A DNA stretch of 64,000 bases, from assembly GCA_029884455.1 (NCBI GenBank), contig JAOUHU010000009.1:1-64000 (forward strand), given 5' to 3'. The position numbers and the translations under genes were made by a program. The DNA is from Gammaproteobacteria bacterium. Lineage in GTDB: Bacteria; Pseudomonadota; Gammaproteobacteria; Steroidobacterales; Woeseiaceae. The first letter of the stretch is position 1. Every line of letters begins with the position of its first letter. This document shows positions 9,671 to 25,227 of the stretch, in pieces. A model generated the notes under the pieces. The model did not search any database. It worked only from the letters and a program-made list of their open reading frames with translations, and had not been told where the DNA came from.

Positions 9671-10694
9671 CAGCGGGCAGAAACGCGAATTGCCCGGCGT
9701 CGCATTGCGGGCAACGCCAGTGTTCTGGGAGGTCACGAAATTCAGTGCCAGCCGGAATCTGCTCGAGTGGATCACCTGCGGCGGGATCGTAGAGATACCA
9801 GCAGATCCGGCATTCGTACCGCGTCGCGTTGGTGTCGGGCCAGTACGGCGTCAGCAGTCCCGCGAGGCGCTGCGCCGAATCCTGCAGGTCCTCCGGTGCG
9901 GCACAAATGACCGCGGGTACATCGATGACTTCGAGTGTGTTCAGGATCAGCGTGTTCATCGAATTGTAGAAACGTACCCACCAGACGTTCGGCACCTGGG
10001 TGCTGATGACCTGGCACTTGCCATACGCACGCGACAATGTGTCAACCGGGCCGCGGCCGAGTTGTTCATCGAGGAACACCAGGTCGGCATCCGACAACGG
10101 CAGCAGCGTGAGGTTGATCACGTGCGGCTTGCCGCTCAGCTCGTAGTCCTGCACGTGCGATCGCAATTCGACCAGCAGCGACAATGCATTCATGAGATCG
10201 GCGGAATCGTCGCCCGGCCGGGCAACAATCTCACGCTTGCCGGCGGCTGCCATGCGAACCACGTGCGGAGCGTCGGCAACTTCGAGTATGTCAGCGATGA
10301 TGCGATCTGCATCGTCGAGGTACAGTGTGCGCCACACACCCGCGAGCACCGCTTCCTGCGTCCGTGCACGCAGCTCGCCGTTGAAACTGATAGCGACCTC
10401 GCCTTCGCCAAGTATCTGGTTGACCAGGCCGCGATTGTCGTCATCAAGCGCCGTCAGGTTCGCGAGTTGCGGCGCTGCGCAGTGCGGATATCTTGCCAGC
10501 GCCTGTTGCAGCCATTGCATCGCGTCGCGAGCTGCCGCGAGGTTCTGCACGGCGTCCGGCTCCGGCAGCTCCGGAGGTCTGTAGGACCACATTTCGCTGG
10601 GCATATCGATGTAGGACAGGACCTGGCCGTCGTGTTCCTCCGGCTGACTGCGGGGGCCGATCACACGCACAGGAATCGATCCAATATCCATCAT
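9663..10694 (-). CDS. HupH/HoxQ-type hydrogenase assembly protein fused to C-terminal rubredoxin (HupI/HoxR)
   Basis: HupH-like body (GEGEVAISFNGELRARTQEAVLAGVWRT, NVWWVRFYNSMNTLILNTLEVIDVP) followed in frame by YECRICWYLYDPAAGDPLEQIPAGTEFRDLPEHWRCPQCDA (rubredoxin CxxC..CPxC). Confidence 0.88.
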   Translation of the reverse strand: MMDIGSIPVRVIGPRSQPEEHDGQVLSYIDMPSEMWSYRPPELPEPDAVQNLAAARDAMQWLQQALARYPHCAAPQLANLTALDDDNRGLVNQILGEGEVAISFNGELRARTQEAVLAGVWRTLYLDDADRIIADILEVADAPHVVRMAAAGKREIVARPGDDSADLMNALSLLVELRSHVQDYELSGKPHVINLTLLPLSDADLVFLDEQLGRGPVDTLSRAYGKCQVISTQVPNVWWVRFYNSMNTLILNTLEVIDVPAVICAAPEDLQDSAQRLAGLLTPYWPDTNATRYECRICWYLYDPAAGDPLEQIPAGTEFRDLPEHWRCPQCDAGQFAFLPAGA

Positions 10695-11113
10695 GAAATC
10701 TCGGTGACGACCGGAATACTGAATCCGGGCGCCCGCCGCGGAGCGCTCAGCAGAAGTTCGCCGATTTTCTCGAGATATTCGCTCCAGTCCCGAATCCGGG
10801 TCAGCGAACCCACGAAATCACCGCCGCGTACAAATACCAGCGCCGGGTACTCGGTAAAACCGTAACGGCGCCGCAACGCGTTGCCATCACCAAAGACATC
10901 ACGCACCACGCCGGGCCGCAATTGGCCATCGAAGGCTGTGACCAGTTCTGGCAGGACCACCGCGACATCGGTTGCATCGCGCACCGTCGTCGTGTCGCCC
11001 GGGAAAAACAGCACGTTCATGCCCGGCATGGCGACAAAATCATCGTGGCTGGCCAGCGAAACATCCGCGTAGCCGAGCTCGGTGACGAGCCGATCGACGA
11101 GTGCATGGCTCAT
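10691..11113 (-). CDS. HupG/HyaE/HoxO-family hydrogenase assembly protein
   Basis: Thioredoxin-like protein lacking CxxC, in hup operon order; 4-nt overlaps with both neighbours. Confidence 0.75.
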   Translation of the reverse strand: MSHALVDRLVTELGYADVSLASHDDFVAMPGMNVLFFPGDTTTVRDATDVAVVLPELVTAFDGQLRPGVVRDVFGDGNALRRRYGFTEYPALVFVRGGDFVGSLTRIRDWSEYLEKIGELLLSAPRRAPGFSIPVVTEIS

Positions 11114-11721
11114 GGCCGCGCTCCACCCGGCAGGGGGCGGCCGTGTTCATAGTCATGGATGGCGAGTGCGCCGGGACCGGTTCGCTCCCGCGCCGGCAGC
11201 ACCGTCTTGCGGCGTTCGAATTCGATGCCCCAGTCTTGCAGTACCTCGCGGGCCAGTGCCAGCGCCGGCTCGACCTGGGCTTTCACGCCGGGGGTCAGGC
11301 TGCCGCCATAGTCGTTAAGGATTGCGGGTTGCACGCCGACCAGTGCAACCTGGCCCGGGAACTCGCCCGACAGTTTTGCTGACGACAACACTTCCTGGAA
11401 GCCTGCCTGGTGCATGCTGACTTTTTTTGCGGCCATATAACTGGGCACGGCGTCGCCAATGATGAGTTTCAGAGTCGCCGGCGCCAGGCCGAAATCGATG
11501 GCGTCGAAGATCAGCAGGCGCCCAGCCGATCGCACCCAGGGCAGCAGAAAAATTCCCTGCGTGCCGCCATCCATCAGCCGCACACCGGGTTCGAACTCGT
11601 AGCGCTCATTCAGGGCCTCGATGCAGCGCACGCCAAAGCCCTCATCGGCCCAAAGCACGTTACCGATACCGAGGATCAGCGTGTCGAAGTTGTGATGGCA
11701 AGTATCCACGGCATCAGTCAC
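11110..11721 (-). CDS. hupD: [NiFe]-hydrogenase maturation protease (HupD/HyaD family)
   Basis: LILGIGNVLWADEGFGVRCIEAL..LMDGGTQGIFLLPWV family motifs. Confidence 0.92.
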   Translation of the reverse strand: MTDAVDTCHHNFDTLILGIGNVLWADEGFGVRCIEALNERYEFEPGVRLMDGGTQGIFLLPWVRSAGRLLIFDAIDFGLAPATLKLIIGDAVPSYMAAKKVSMHQAGFQEVLSSAKLSGEFPGQVALVGVQPAILNDYGGSLTPGVKAQVEPALALAREVLQDWGIEFERRKTVLPARERTGPGALAIHDYEHGRPLPGGARP

Positions 11722-12409
11722 GGTACGTGCGCCAGCCGTTGATGATCGTCCTGACGCTGCTCTGAGAACTCACGAGGTCGGCGCGGATCGCCATGTATAT
11801 ATGAATGATGGTAAATACGATAAACAACCACATGCCGAGGATGTGCAGCATGCGCACCTCCTGTGAGCCGCCCAGCAACGGGATGGCCCAGCCAAACCAG
11901 GCGTCGGCCCAGCTGCCGAGGCCAAGCCCCTCGCCGTACAGGGCGAAGCCGGTCACGATCATGAAAAAACCCAGCAGCACGTTGAAAATCCACATGGCGA
12001 ATTGGGCCAATGCATTGTGGCCCACATTGGGCGGCGCCTCGCGGCGCAGGAACAGGTAGAACTTCACTTCTTCAATGAGATCGTGCCACCAGGCACGGCG
12101 CCAGACGGGCAGATAAAGCAGCTCACGCGAATACTTATTGCCGACGAAACCCCAGTAAATGCGCACCGCGAAACCGATCGTAAATACGTAAGCGGCAATG
12201 AAGTGAATCAGCCGCAGATTGCCCATCAGGAAATGTTCGCTGGCTTCGCCCGGCGGGCTCGACAAGGGATTCGCGATCAGGTAGCCGGTGACCGCCAGCA
12301 CCAGGATCGACAAGGCATGCAGCCCGTGCCAGATGCGGACCGGCAATTCGAAAACGTAAACCGGCTGCCGTTGGCTGCCTGGAACGCTGTCTGCGGCGGT
12401 ACTGGCCAT
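11714..12409 (-). CDS. hupC: Ni/Fe-hydrogenase b-type cytochrome subunit
   Basis: VFELPVRIWHGLHALSILVLAVTGYLI..., multi-TM with His residues; operon position. Confidence 0.9.
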   Translation of the reverse strand: MASTAADSVPGSQRQPVYVFELPVRIWHGLHALSILVLAVTGYLIANPLSSPPGEASEHFLMGNLRLIHFIAAYVFTIGFAVRIYWGFVGNKYSRELLYLPVWRRAWWHDLIEEVKFYLFLRREAPPNVGHNALAQFAMWIFNVLLGFFMIVTGFALYGEGLGLGSWADAWFGWAIPLLGGSQEVRMLHILGMWLFIVFTIIHIYMAIRADLVSSQSSVRTIINGWRTYRD

Positions 12410-12425
12410 GCGTCAATTCTCCTCG

Positions 12426-14211
<1,786 letters not shown>

Positions 14212-14219
<8 letters not shown>

Positions 14220-15303
14220 GCTGCGCCCCCTTTGCTTCGCTGCTCCTCAGGCGGCTTACCGCTGTTGCAGCAGCGTGCGCGGCCACGCCGACCGCTGCAG
14301 CGCCGGCAAGTACGCCGCCGATCCTGTCGGCTGTGGCCTCGACGCCGCCCATTGCGCCAAAATTCGTAACTGCGTTGTAGAAAGAGCCCTTATCCCAGAA
14401 ATTGTCCTCTGCGCAGCCCAGGCAGCCGTGCCCGGACTTGACCGGCCAGGACAGGCCGCCGTTCCATTCCAGCGTCGAGCAGGCGTTGTACGTTGTTGGT
14501 CCCTTGCAACCGACCTTGTACAGGCAGTAGCCCTTCCGCGCGCCTTCATCGTCAAAGCGCTCGACGAACTGGCCGGCATCAAAGTGCGGGCGCCGGTAGC
14601 ATTTGTCATGCAGGCGTTGCCCGTAGAACATTTTCGGCCGGCCCTGGCGGTCGAGCTCGGGCAGTGCATCGAATGCAATCATGTAGGTGATGACGCCGGT
14701 CATGACTTCGGCAATGGGCGGGCAGCCCGGCACCTTGATGACCGGCTTGTCGAGTATGACCTTGTGGATCGGCGTAGCCCGCGTCGGGTTTGGCCGTGCC
14801 GCCTGCACGCAGCCCCACGACGCACAGGATCCCCACGCGATGATTGCCTTGCAGTGGTCGGCCATGTAACGGAGCTTTTCGACATAGGGTCTGCCGCCCT
14901 GGATGCAGTACATGCCGTCCTCGTTGAGGGGCGGATTGCCCTCACAGGCGAGGATGTACTGGCCGTCGTATTTCTCGACAGTTTGGGCCAGCAGTTCCTC
15001 GGCCTGGTGCCCCGCAGCCGCCATCAGCGTGTCGTCGTAGTCGAGCGAGATCATTGACAGTATGACGTCGCCGGCGAGCGGATTGCCGGAGCGGATAAAC
15101 GACTCCGTACAACAGGTGCACTCAAGGCCGTGCAGCCAGATAACCGGCGTGCGCGGTTTGGTCTCGAGCGCATGCGCAATCGTGCCCGCGAATTCGGGAC
15201 CGAGCCCGAGCCCTGCCGCGGTGAGACTGCAAAATTTGAGGAAGCTTCGGCGCGTAATGCCATGCTGGCGCATAACTTCATAGAATGTTTCGTGAGCCGG
15301 CAT
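14212..15303 (-). CDS. hupS: Uptake [NiFe]-hydrogenase small subunit, Tat-exported, 6-Cys proximal cluster type
   Basis: Twin-arginine [49 protein letters not shown]-terminal TM anchor. Confidence 0.97.
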
Positions 15304-15531
15304 CGACGATCTCCATTGTGATTGGAATGCAATCCGGCTGGTCGCGGTCTGTATCCGGCACAGCCACTCAGCAACGATTATGATGCGCCGGACGGAAACT
15401 GCGGCCTATTGTGGTTCTTACCTACAATGCCGCCACGCGCATCGCTTGGGTCAGTACTAGTACGCATGGCCGGTGCAAGCGTCGTGCCGCAGTATTTTTT
15501 CCGTCGCGCCTCGTACGGGCTGACCAATACA

Positions 15532-16674
15532 ATGGATGTCCTGTATCTAGTCCTGGTGTTACTCGTCGTGACGCGAGTGTTTGCGGAACTCGCGGCGCGG
15601 TCGGGTCTGCCTTAAGCGAAACGTTCAGGTCGATTGTCGATCTCGGCATGTTCTTCCTGATGCTGCTGGCCGGCGTGCGCATGGAGCCGCTCGACTTCGC
15701 GCGTACCTCGAAGCTGGCGATACTGGTCGCTGTCGGTGGCATGGTCGTGCCGATCGCTGCGGGAATTTTGCTGGGCCTCATTGTGCTTCCCGAATCGCCG
15801 CTCAAGCTGGTGCAGTGCCTGTTACTGGGTACAGCACTCGCGATTACCGCCGTTCCGGTCGCCGTGCGGATATTCATGGATATCGGTCAACTCGAGACTC
15901 GCGTAGGCAAAACAGTCGTCGCTGCGGCATTGTGGGACGACCTCATCAGCCTGTTCCTGCTCGCCATCGTCATCGCAGCCATGGGCGAGGGCGCCGGTAG
16001 TGAATTTTACCTGTATTCCATCTTTCCGCTCATTGCCAAAGTCGTATTCTTCTTCGCGGTTACGATCCCGGCCGGGTTATTCCTGTTTGCACGCATCGCC
16101 GGGTACTTTCGGTATCTGCGTTTCCCGGAGGTCGATTTCAGCATGATGCTGATGGCGGCCCTGGCCTACGCGATATTTGCCGAACGCATGGACATGCATT
16201 TCATAATCGGCGCGTTTCTTGCCGGCATGTTCTTCCACCCGAACGTTGTGGACAGGCATGTCTACGAGCGTGTCGAGAACCAGATGTCGGGTATCACACA
16301 GGGGTTTTTCGCGCCAATCTTTTTTGTCTCGGTGGGTATGCAGCTGGATTTCAGTGCAGTCACTGCGACTCCGGTTTTCGTCACTGTCTTTGTACTCATT
16401 GCGCTGTGCAGCAAGATTGTCGGTGCTGGTCTGCCGGCATACTGGGTGGGCCATTCCCGGCATGAAGCGCTGATGGTAGGTGTTGGCATGAGCGGTCGCG
16501 GTGCGGTCGAGCTGATTGTTGCCGGTATGGCGCTGCAGGCGGGGGGTCTTCCTGCTGCCGGATCCGCCACCACCGATTGTTCGCGCCCTTTATTCTTCAA
16601 TCGTCATCATGGCGCTGGTTACTACCATAGCGACACCCGTCATCCTGAAATTCCTGGCATCACGCCAGCCTTGA
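15532..16674 (+). pseudogene. Decayed CPA2-type cation/proton antiporter (Kef-like membrane domain)
   Basis: N-terminus MDVLYLVLVLLVVTRVFAELAARSGLP ends at TAA; the family continues in another frame as ETFRSIVDLGMFFLMLLAGVRMEP with the intervening TM region missing. The C-terminus is frameshifted at a G6 run (about 16551) with the expected end PDPPPPIVRALYSSIVIMALVTTIATPVILKFLASRQP* in another frame. Confidence 0.82.
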
Positions 16675-16677
16675 GCG

Positions 16678-16819
16678 CAGGCGCTATGTCGGAACATTCG
16701 AAGGCGACATGGTCGATGAGATCTGCGGACCGGGACTTGCCCGGGTCGATTGAGTCGTCCATGACGAGGTGCACGACAGGCTGATCGCCGAGGTATATCC
16801 AGTAACCGGTGGAGCTAAA
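16678..16819 (-). pseudogene. VOC/glyoxalase-family protein fragment
   Basis: Reverse-strand reading FSSTGYWIYLGDQPVVHLVMDDSIDPGKSRSADLIDHVAFECSDIAPA resembles the central VOC fold (GYWLYLGxxPVxHLV...DHxAF); no start and no flanking halves. Confidence 0.6.
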
Positions 16820-16846
16820 GGGAATGACTGAATCGGTTTATGTGCA

Positions 16847-19030
<2,184 letters not shown>

Positions 19031-19190
19031 ATGTTTCAGCCATGGGCGCGTTAAGGTCGGGTATTTCCATTACTCGTCAATTAGCATGGACCTATAGCTG
19101 GTGTACAGTTCTGCATTACATTTCTGCCGGCGTCATGTTGAACTGTTGGCATAGCCGGATCCGGGGAGAGCATTAACGTGGCTGGAACAG

Positions 19191-21141
<1,951 letters not shown>

Positions 21142-21142
<1 letters not shown>

Positions 21143-22377
21143 TGAACAGGCATTCCGGAACCGGCCCGCTCGGGCATGTTCGTGTGCTCGATCTCAGCCG
21201 GATCATGGCGGGCCCCTGGGCCAGCCAGATACTCGCCGACCTCGGCGCGGACGTGATCAAGATCGAACGACCGGGTGCCGGCGACGACACGCGCAGCTGG
21301 GGGCCGCCTTTCTTGCAGGACACGGCTGGGAACGAGACCCGGGATTCTGGCTATTACCTGTGTGTCAATCGCGGCAAGCGTTCGGTGACACTTGATATAT
21401 CCAGGCCTGAAGGCCAGGCTGTTGTGCGTCGCCTCGCTCGCGAGTGCGATATCGTGCTGGAGAATTACAAGGTCGGCACACTCGCGCGTTACGGTCTCGC
21501 CTTCGAGGACCTGCAGCGTGAAAATCCGGCGCTGATCTACGCGTCCGTGACCGGCTTTGGACAGGATGGGCCGCGCAAATCGCAGGCCGCTTACGATTTC
21601 ATGATCCAGGCGATGGGCGGCCTGATGAGTATTACGGGCGAGGCCGACGACAAGCCGGGCGGTGGCCCGCAAAAAGTCGGTTTACCAATCGTCGATCTCA
21701 TGACCGGCATGTACGCCACGGTTGCGGTGCTGGCGGCACTGGCGCGACGTGCCGAAACCGGCAAAGGTGACTACATCGATCTTGCCATGCTCGACGTGCA
21801 GCTCGGCTTTCTCGCAAACCAGTCCATGAATTTCCTGCTCACCGGGAGGTCACCAAAACGGCATGGCAACAGCCATCCAAATATTCAGCCGCAAAACGTT
21901 TATGCGTGCCGGGATGGCAAGATCGCCGTCGCGGTGGGCAATGATGATCAGTTCGCAAAGTTCGTCGAGCAGCTGGGGTGCGCTGAAATGGCGGACGACG
22001 CACGTTTCAAAAGAAATTCGGACCGGGTGCATAATCTTGCGGCCTTGAACGCGATGATTACTGACGCCCTTGCGTGCGATGACATGGCTGCGTGGGTAGG
22101 CCGCATGGAAAACGTCGGCGTACCGTGCAGTCCCATCAACTCGATTCCGGATGTGTTACAGGAGCCGCAGCTTAAACATCGTGGCATGCTGCGCGAGCTC
22201 GATCACCCACTGGCCGGAAAAGTGCCGCAGATCGTGAGCCCGATGCGGTTCCGGAATGCTCCGTTGCAATTTGAGCGGGCGCCGCCGGTCCTGGGTCAGC
22301 ACACGGACGAGGTACTGCAACAGCTGGGGCTGGATACCGCAGCGGTCCAGGAATTGCGGGACAAAAATGTCATCTGA
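21142..22377 (+). CDS. CaiB/BaiF family III CoA-transferase
   Basis: VRVLDLSRIMAGPWASQILADLGADVIKIERPGAGDDTRSWGPP..VNRGKRSVTLDI; start overlaps ligI stop. Confidence 0.9.
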
Positions 22378-22396
22378 GCGAGTTACCCGGCACAGC

Positions 22397-23362
22397 ATGG
22401 ACAACAGGATATTGGTTGCCCCGATGATGGATTGGACCGACCGGCATTGCCGTTATTTCATGCGGCTGCTGTCGCCGAGCGCACGTCTATACACAGAGAT
22501 GGTAACGGCTGCGGCGATCGTGCACGGCGACCACGAGCATTTGTTGCGTTACAACGCGGCCGAGCACCCCATCGCGCTGCAGCTCGGTGGCAGCGACGCC
22601 GGCTGGATGGCGACGGCGGCGCTCGCTGCGGCCAACTATGGTTACGACGAGATTAATGTCAATGTGGGTTGCCCGAGCGACCGCGTGCAGAGCGGGCAAT
22701 TTGGTGCCTGTCTGATGGCGAGCCCGGATATTGTTGTGCGCTGCTACAAGGCGATGCGCGCAGTCGTCGCTATACCGGTCACGATCAAGACGCGCATCGG
22801 TATCGACGCGCACGACAGCTACGACTTTCTGCGGCGATTCGTTGATCCGCTGATTGATGCAGGCTGCCGAACTTTTATCGTGCACGCGCGCATTGCACTG
22901 CTTGATGGCTTGAGCCCCAAGCAGAATCGTAGCGTGCCGCCGCTTGACTACGAACGCGTCTATCGCCTGAAAAGCGACTACCCGGATTTACAGGTCGTGC
23001 TGAATGGTGGCGTGCGAACGCTGGCACAGGTCGATGAGGTGCTGCCTCATGTCGACGGCGTGATGATCGGTAGACAGGCCTACCAGCAGCCATACTTTCT
23101 TGCCGAGTTAGAGCAGCATCTGCATCCGGAGTGGCCGATGCCGGGGCGTCGCGCCGTGGTGGAGCAGATGCTCCCGTATATAAAGAGTGAACTCGCCGCG
23201 GGCGAGCGCCTGTCGCGCATTACGCGCCACATGTCGGGATTGTTTGCCGAACAGCCGGGTGCGCGAGCTTGGCGCCGCACGCTTGCAGAAAATGCGTATC
23301 GAGAAGGCGCGGGCATTGAAGTTGTTATCGCCGCCCTCGACACAATGTCGATGGCGGCCTAA
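22397..23362 (+). CDS. dusA: tRNA-dihydrouridine(20/20a) synthase DusA
   Basis: RILVAPMMDWTDRHCRYFMRLLS..NVNVGCPSDRVQSGQFGACLM..HARIALLDGLSPKQNR. Confidence 0.95.
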   Translation: MDNRILVAPMMDWTDRHCRYFMRLLSPSARLYTEMVTAAAIVHGDHEHLLRYNAAEHPIALQLGGSDAGWMATAALAAANYGYDEINVNVGCPSDRVQSGQFGACLMASPDIVVRCYKAMRAVVAIPVTIKTRIGIDAHDSYDFLRRFVDPLIDAGCRTFIVHARIALLDGLSPKQNRSVPPLDYERVYRLKSDYPDLQVVLNGGVRTLAQVDEVLPHVDGVMIGRQAYQQPYFLAELEQHLHPEWPMPGRRAVVEQMLPYIKSELAAGERLSRITRHMSGLFAEQPGARAWRRTLAENAYREGAGIEVVIAALDTMSMAA

Positions 23363-23419
23363 GGATTCCGCCGTTACAATATCGGGTCCTGCAACAGCAA
23401 CCGAGCGATAAATCCCCAG

Positions 23420-24244
23420 ATGAGCGCGAAAACAGCGAACCAAGGAAAGCAGCCATCAATGGCTGACCTGGCCGACATACATGAACTTTATGAGGAGTCG
23501 GTACAGAACGTCGAGCACGAAGTTGCCTTCCTGAAGGCTACGTTTGCCGAACGGACGGGCCGCGTTGCGCATACTCTGCGCGAAGATTTTTGCGGCACGG
23601 CCAGCCTCGCCTGCGAATGGGTCAAACAGGGGGGCGATTATTCCGCCATCGGGGTCGATATCGACGCGGCCGTGCTGGACTGGGGCAGGCAGCATCGCGT
23701 CAGCCGCCTGGCCCCGGCGGACCAGGCCCGCGTCAGGCTGATTGAATCGGATGTGCAGACCGTCGAAACGCCGCCGGTGGACCTGCTCGTGGCGTTCAAT
23801 TTCAGTTACTGGATATTCGATGAGCGGGCGCAAATGCTGAATTACCTGCGCCGTTGCTACCAGGCAATCAAGAGCGATGGCCTGTTGTTCCTGGACCTGT
23901 TTGGTGGTCCCGAATCCATGGAAGAAACCAAGGAAAAGACCAAGCACGACGGTTTCACCTATATCTGGCACCAGGCAAAATTTCACCCGGTAACCAATCA
24001 CCTGCAGTGCTACATACATTTCAAGTTCAAGGACGGTTCCAGGATCAAGCGGGCATTCAGCTATTCCTGGCGGCTTTGGACGGCGCCTGAGATTCGTGAC
24101 CTGCTGCTCGATGCCGGCTTCAGCAATGTGACAGTCTACTGGGAGGGCGAGGACGAACACGGCGACGGCAATGGCGAATTCACGCCAAATGCCAAAGGCG
24201 AGGCCGACTTGGCCTGGGTTGCCTATGTGGTCGCTGAAAAATAA
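23420..24244 (+). CDS. Class I SAM-dependent methyltransferase
   Basis: EDFCGTASLACEWVKQGGDYSAIGVDID SAM-binding region. Confidence 0.75.
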   Translation: MSAKTANQGKQPSMADLADIHELYEESVQNVEHEVAFLKATFAERTGRVAHTLREDFCGTASLACEWVKQGGDYSAIGVDIDAAVLDWGRQHRVSRLAPADQARVRLIESDVQTVETPPVDLLVAFNFSYWIFDERAQMLNYLRRCYQAIKSDGLLFLDLFGGPESMEETKEKTKHDGFTYIWHQAKFHPVTNHLQCYIHFKFKDGSRIKRAFSYSWRLWTAPEIRDLLLDAGFSNVTVYWEGEDEHGDGNGEFTPNAKGEADLAWVAYVVAEK

Positions 24245-24274
24245 CCTTGTATTTTAAACAGTTACATACGCGGA

Positions 24275-25171
24275 ATGGCTAAGGACCTGGAAGTTGCGAT
24301 CTTGTTTGCTGACGTCGTTGGCAGTACCCAGCTATATGACAAGTTCGGTGACACCAAGGCCAGCGAAACCGTTGCCAAGTGCGTCGAAGTAATGAAGGAC
24401 GCGACCCACCAGTTTAACGGCACGGTGATCAAGACCATTGGCGACGAGATCATGGCGACGTTTCCATCCGTGGACGAGGCCATGGCTGCTGCAATCCTGA
24501 TGCAGGCGCGCATATCAGCTGAAAACAAGCAGGAAGGTCGAATCCCGGTATCCATTCGCATTGGTTGTCACTTCGGACCGGTCGTGCAGGAACAGAACGA
24601 TATCTTCGGCGCGGCGGTGCACACCGCCAATCGCATGACTTCGCAAGCCAAGGCCAGGCAGATCGTCATCTCCGGCGATACGGTCAAGAAAATGACGGAC
24701 AAGTACCGTGAGCAGACGCGACAGATTGATGTGGCGACGGTGCGCGGCAAACTTGATGAGGTAGCGCTGTACGAGTTGTTGTGGAATCCCGATGAGGCAA
24801 CCAGCATGCTGCCGACCATCGAATGGGAGGGGCAGGAGCGTAAGGACGCCAAGGTTGAGCTCTCGTTTCGAGAGCAGAAAGTCGTGGTCAGCGACAAGTG
24901 CAAAAGTGTCACCCTCGGTCGTGCCGATGACAATGATCTCGTGATCAAAGGTAACCTGATTTCGCGAATCCACGCGAAGGTCGAGATGCGGCGCGGCAAG
25001 ATCATGATCATTGATCAAAGTACCAATGGCACGTTTCTGCAGAACGTGCAGGGCGTCGAGAGCTTCGTGCGCCGCGACAGCATTGAATTGCAGGGGGAAG
25101 GTACCATCGGTCTTGGCAAGGCCGAAGAGCCTGGCGCATCGCTCGCTATCCACTACCGGACGCTGGCCTAG
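24275..25171 (+). CDS. Class III adenylate/guanylate cyclase with C-terminal FHA domain
   Basis: AILFADVVGSTQLYDKFG..TIGDEIMATFPS (cyclase catalytic Asp pair) and VTLGRADDNDLVIKGNLISRIHAKVEMRRG..IDQSTNGTFL (FHA). Confidence 0.88.
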   Translation: MAKDLEVAILFADVVGSTQLYDKFGDTKASETVAKCVEVMKDATHQFNGTVIKTIGDEIMATFPSVDEAMAAAILMQARISAENKQEGRIPVSIRIGCHFGPVVQEQNDIFGAAVHTANRMTSQAKARQIVISGDTVKKMTDKYREQTRQIDVATVRGKLDEVALYELLWNPDEATSMLPTIEWEGQERKDAKVELSFREQKVVVSDKCKSVTLGRADDNDLVIKGNLISRIHAKVEMRRGKIMIIDQSTNGTFLQNVQGVESFVRRDSIELQGEGTIGLGKAEEPGASLAIHYRTLA

Positions 25172-25182
25172 GAAAAGAAAAA

Positions 25183-25220
25183 GGGGTCAGAGCCCTTTCT
25201 TGAGAAAGGGCTCTGACCCC
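25183..25220. repeat. Perfect palindromic element, copy 1 (18-bp arms, 2-nt centre)
   Basis: GGGGTCAGAGCCCTTTCT-TG-AGAAAGGGCTCTGACCCC between convergent cyclase and pckG genes. Confidence 0.9.
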
Positions 25221-25227
25221 GTTTGCT

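Noticed and set aside
9342-10865. 507-aa + strand ORF
   Set aside because: Antisense to hypA/HupH-rubredoxin/hupG; the opposite strand has unambiguous motifs, and long antisense ORFs are expected at this GC content.
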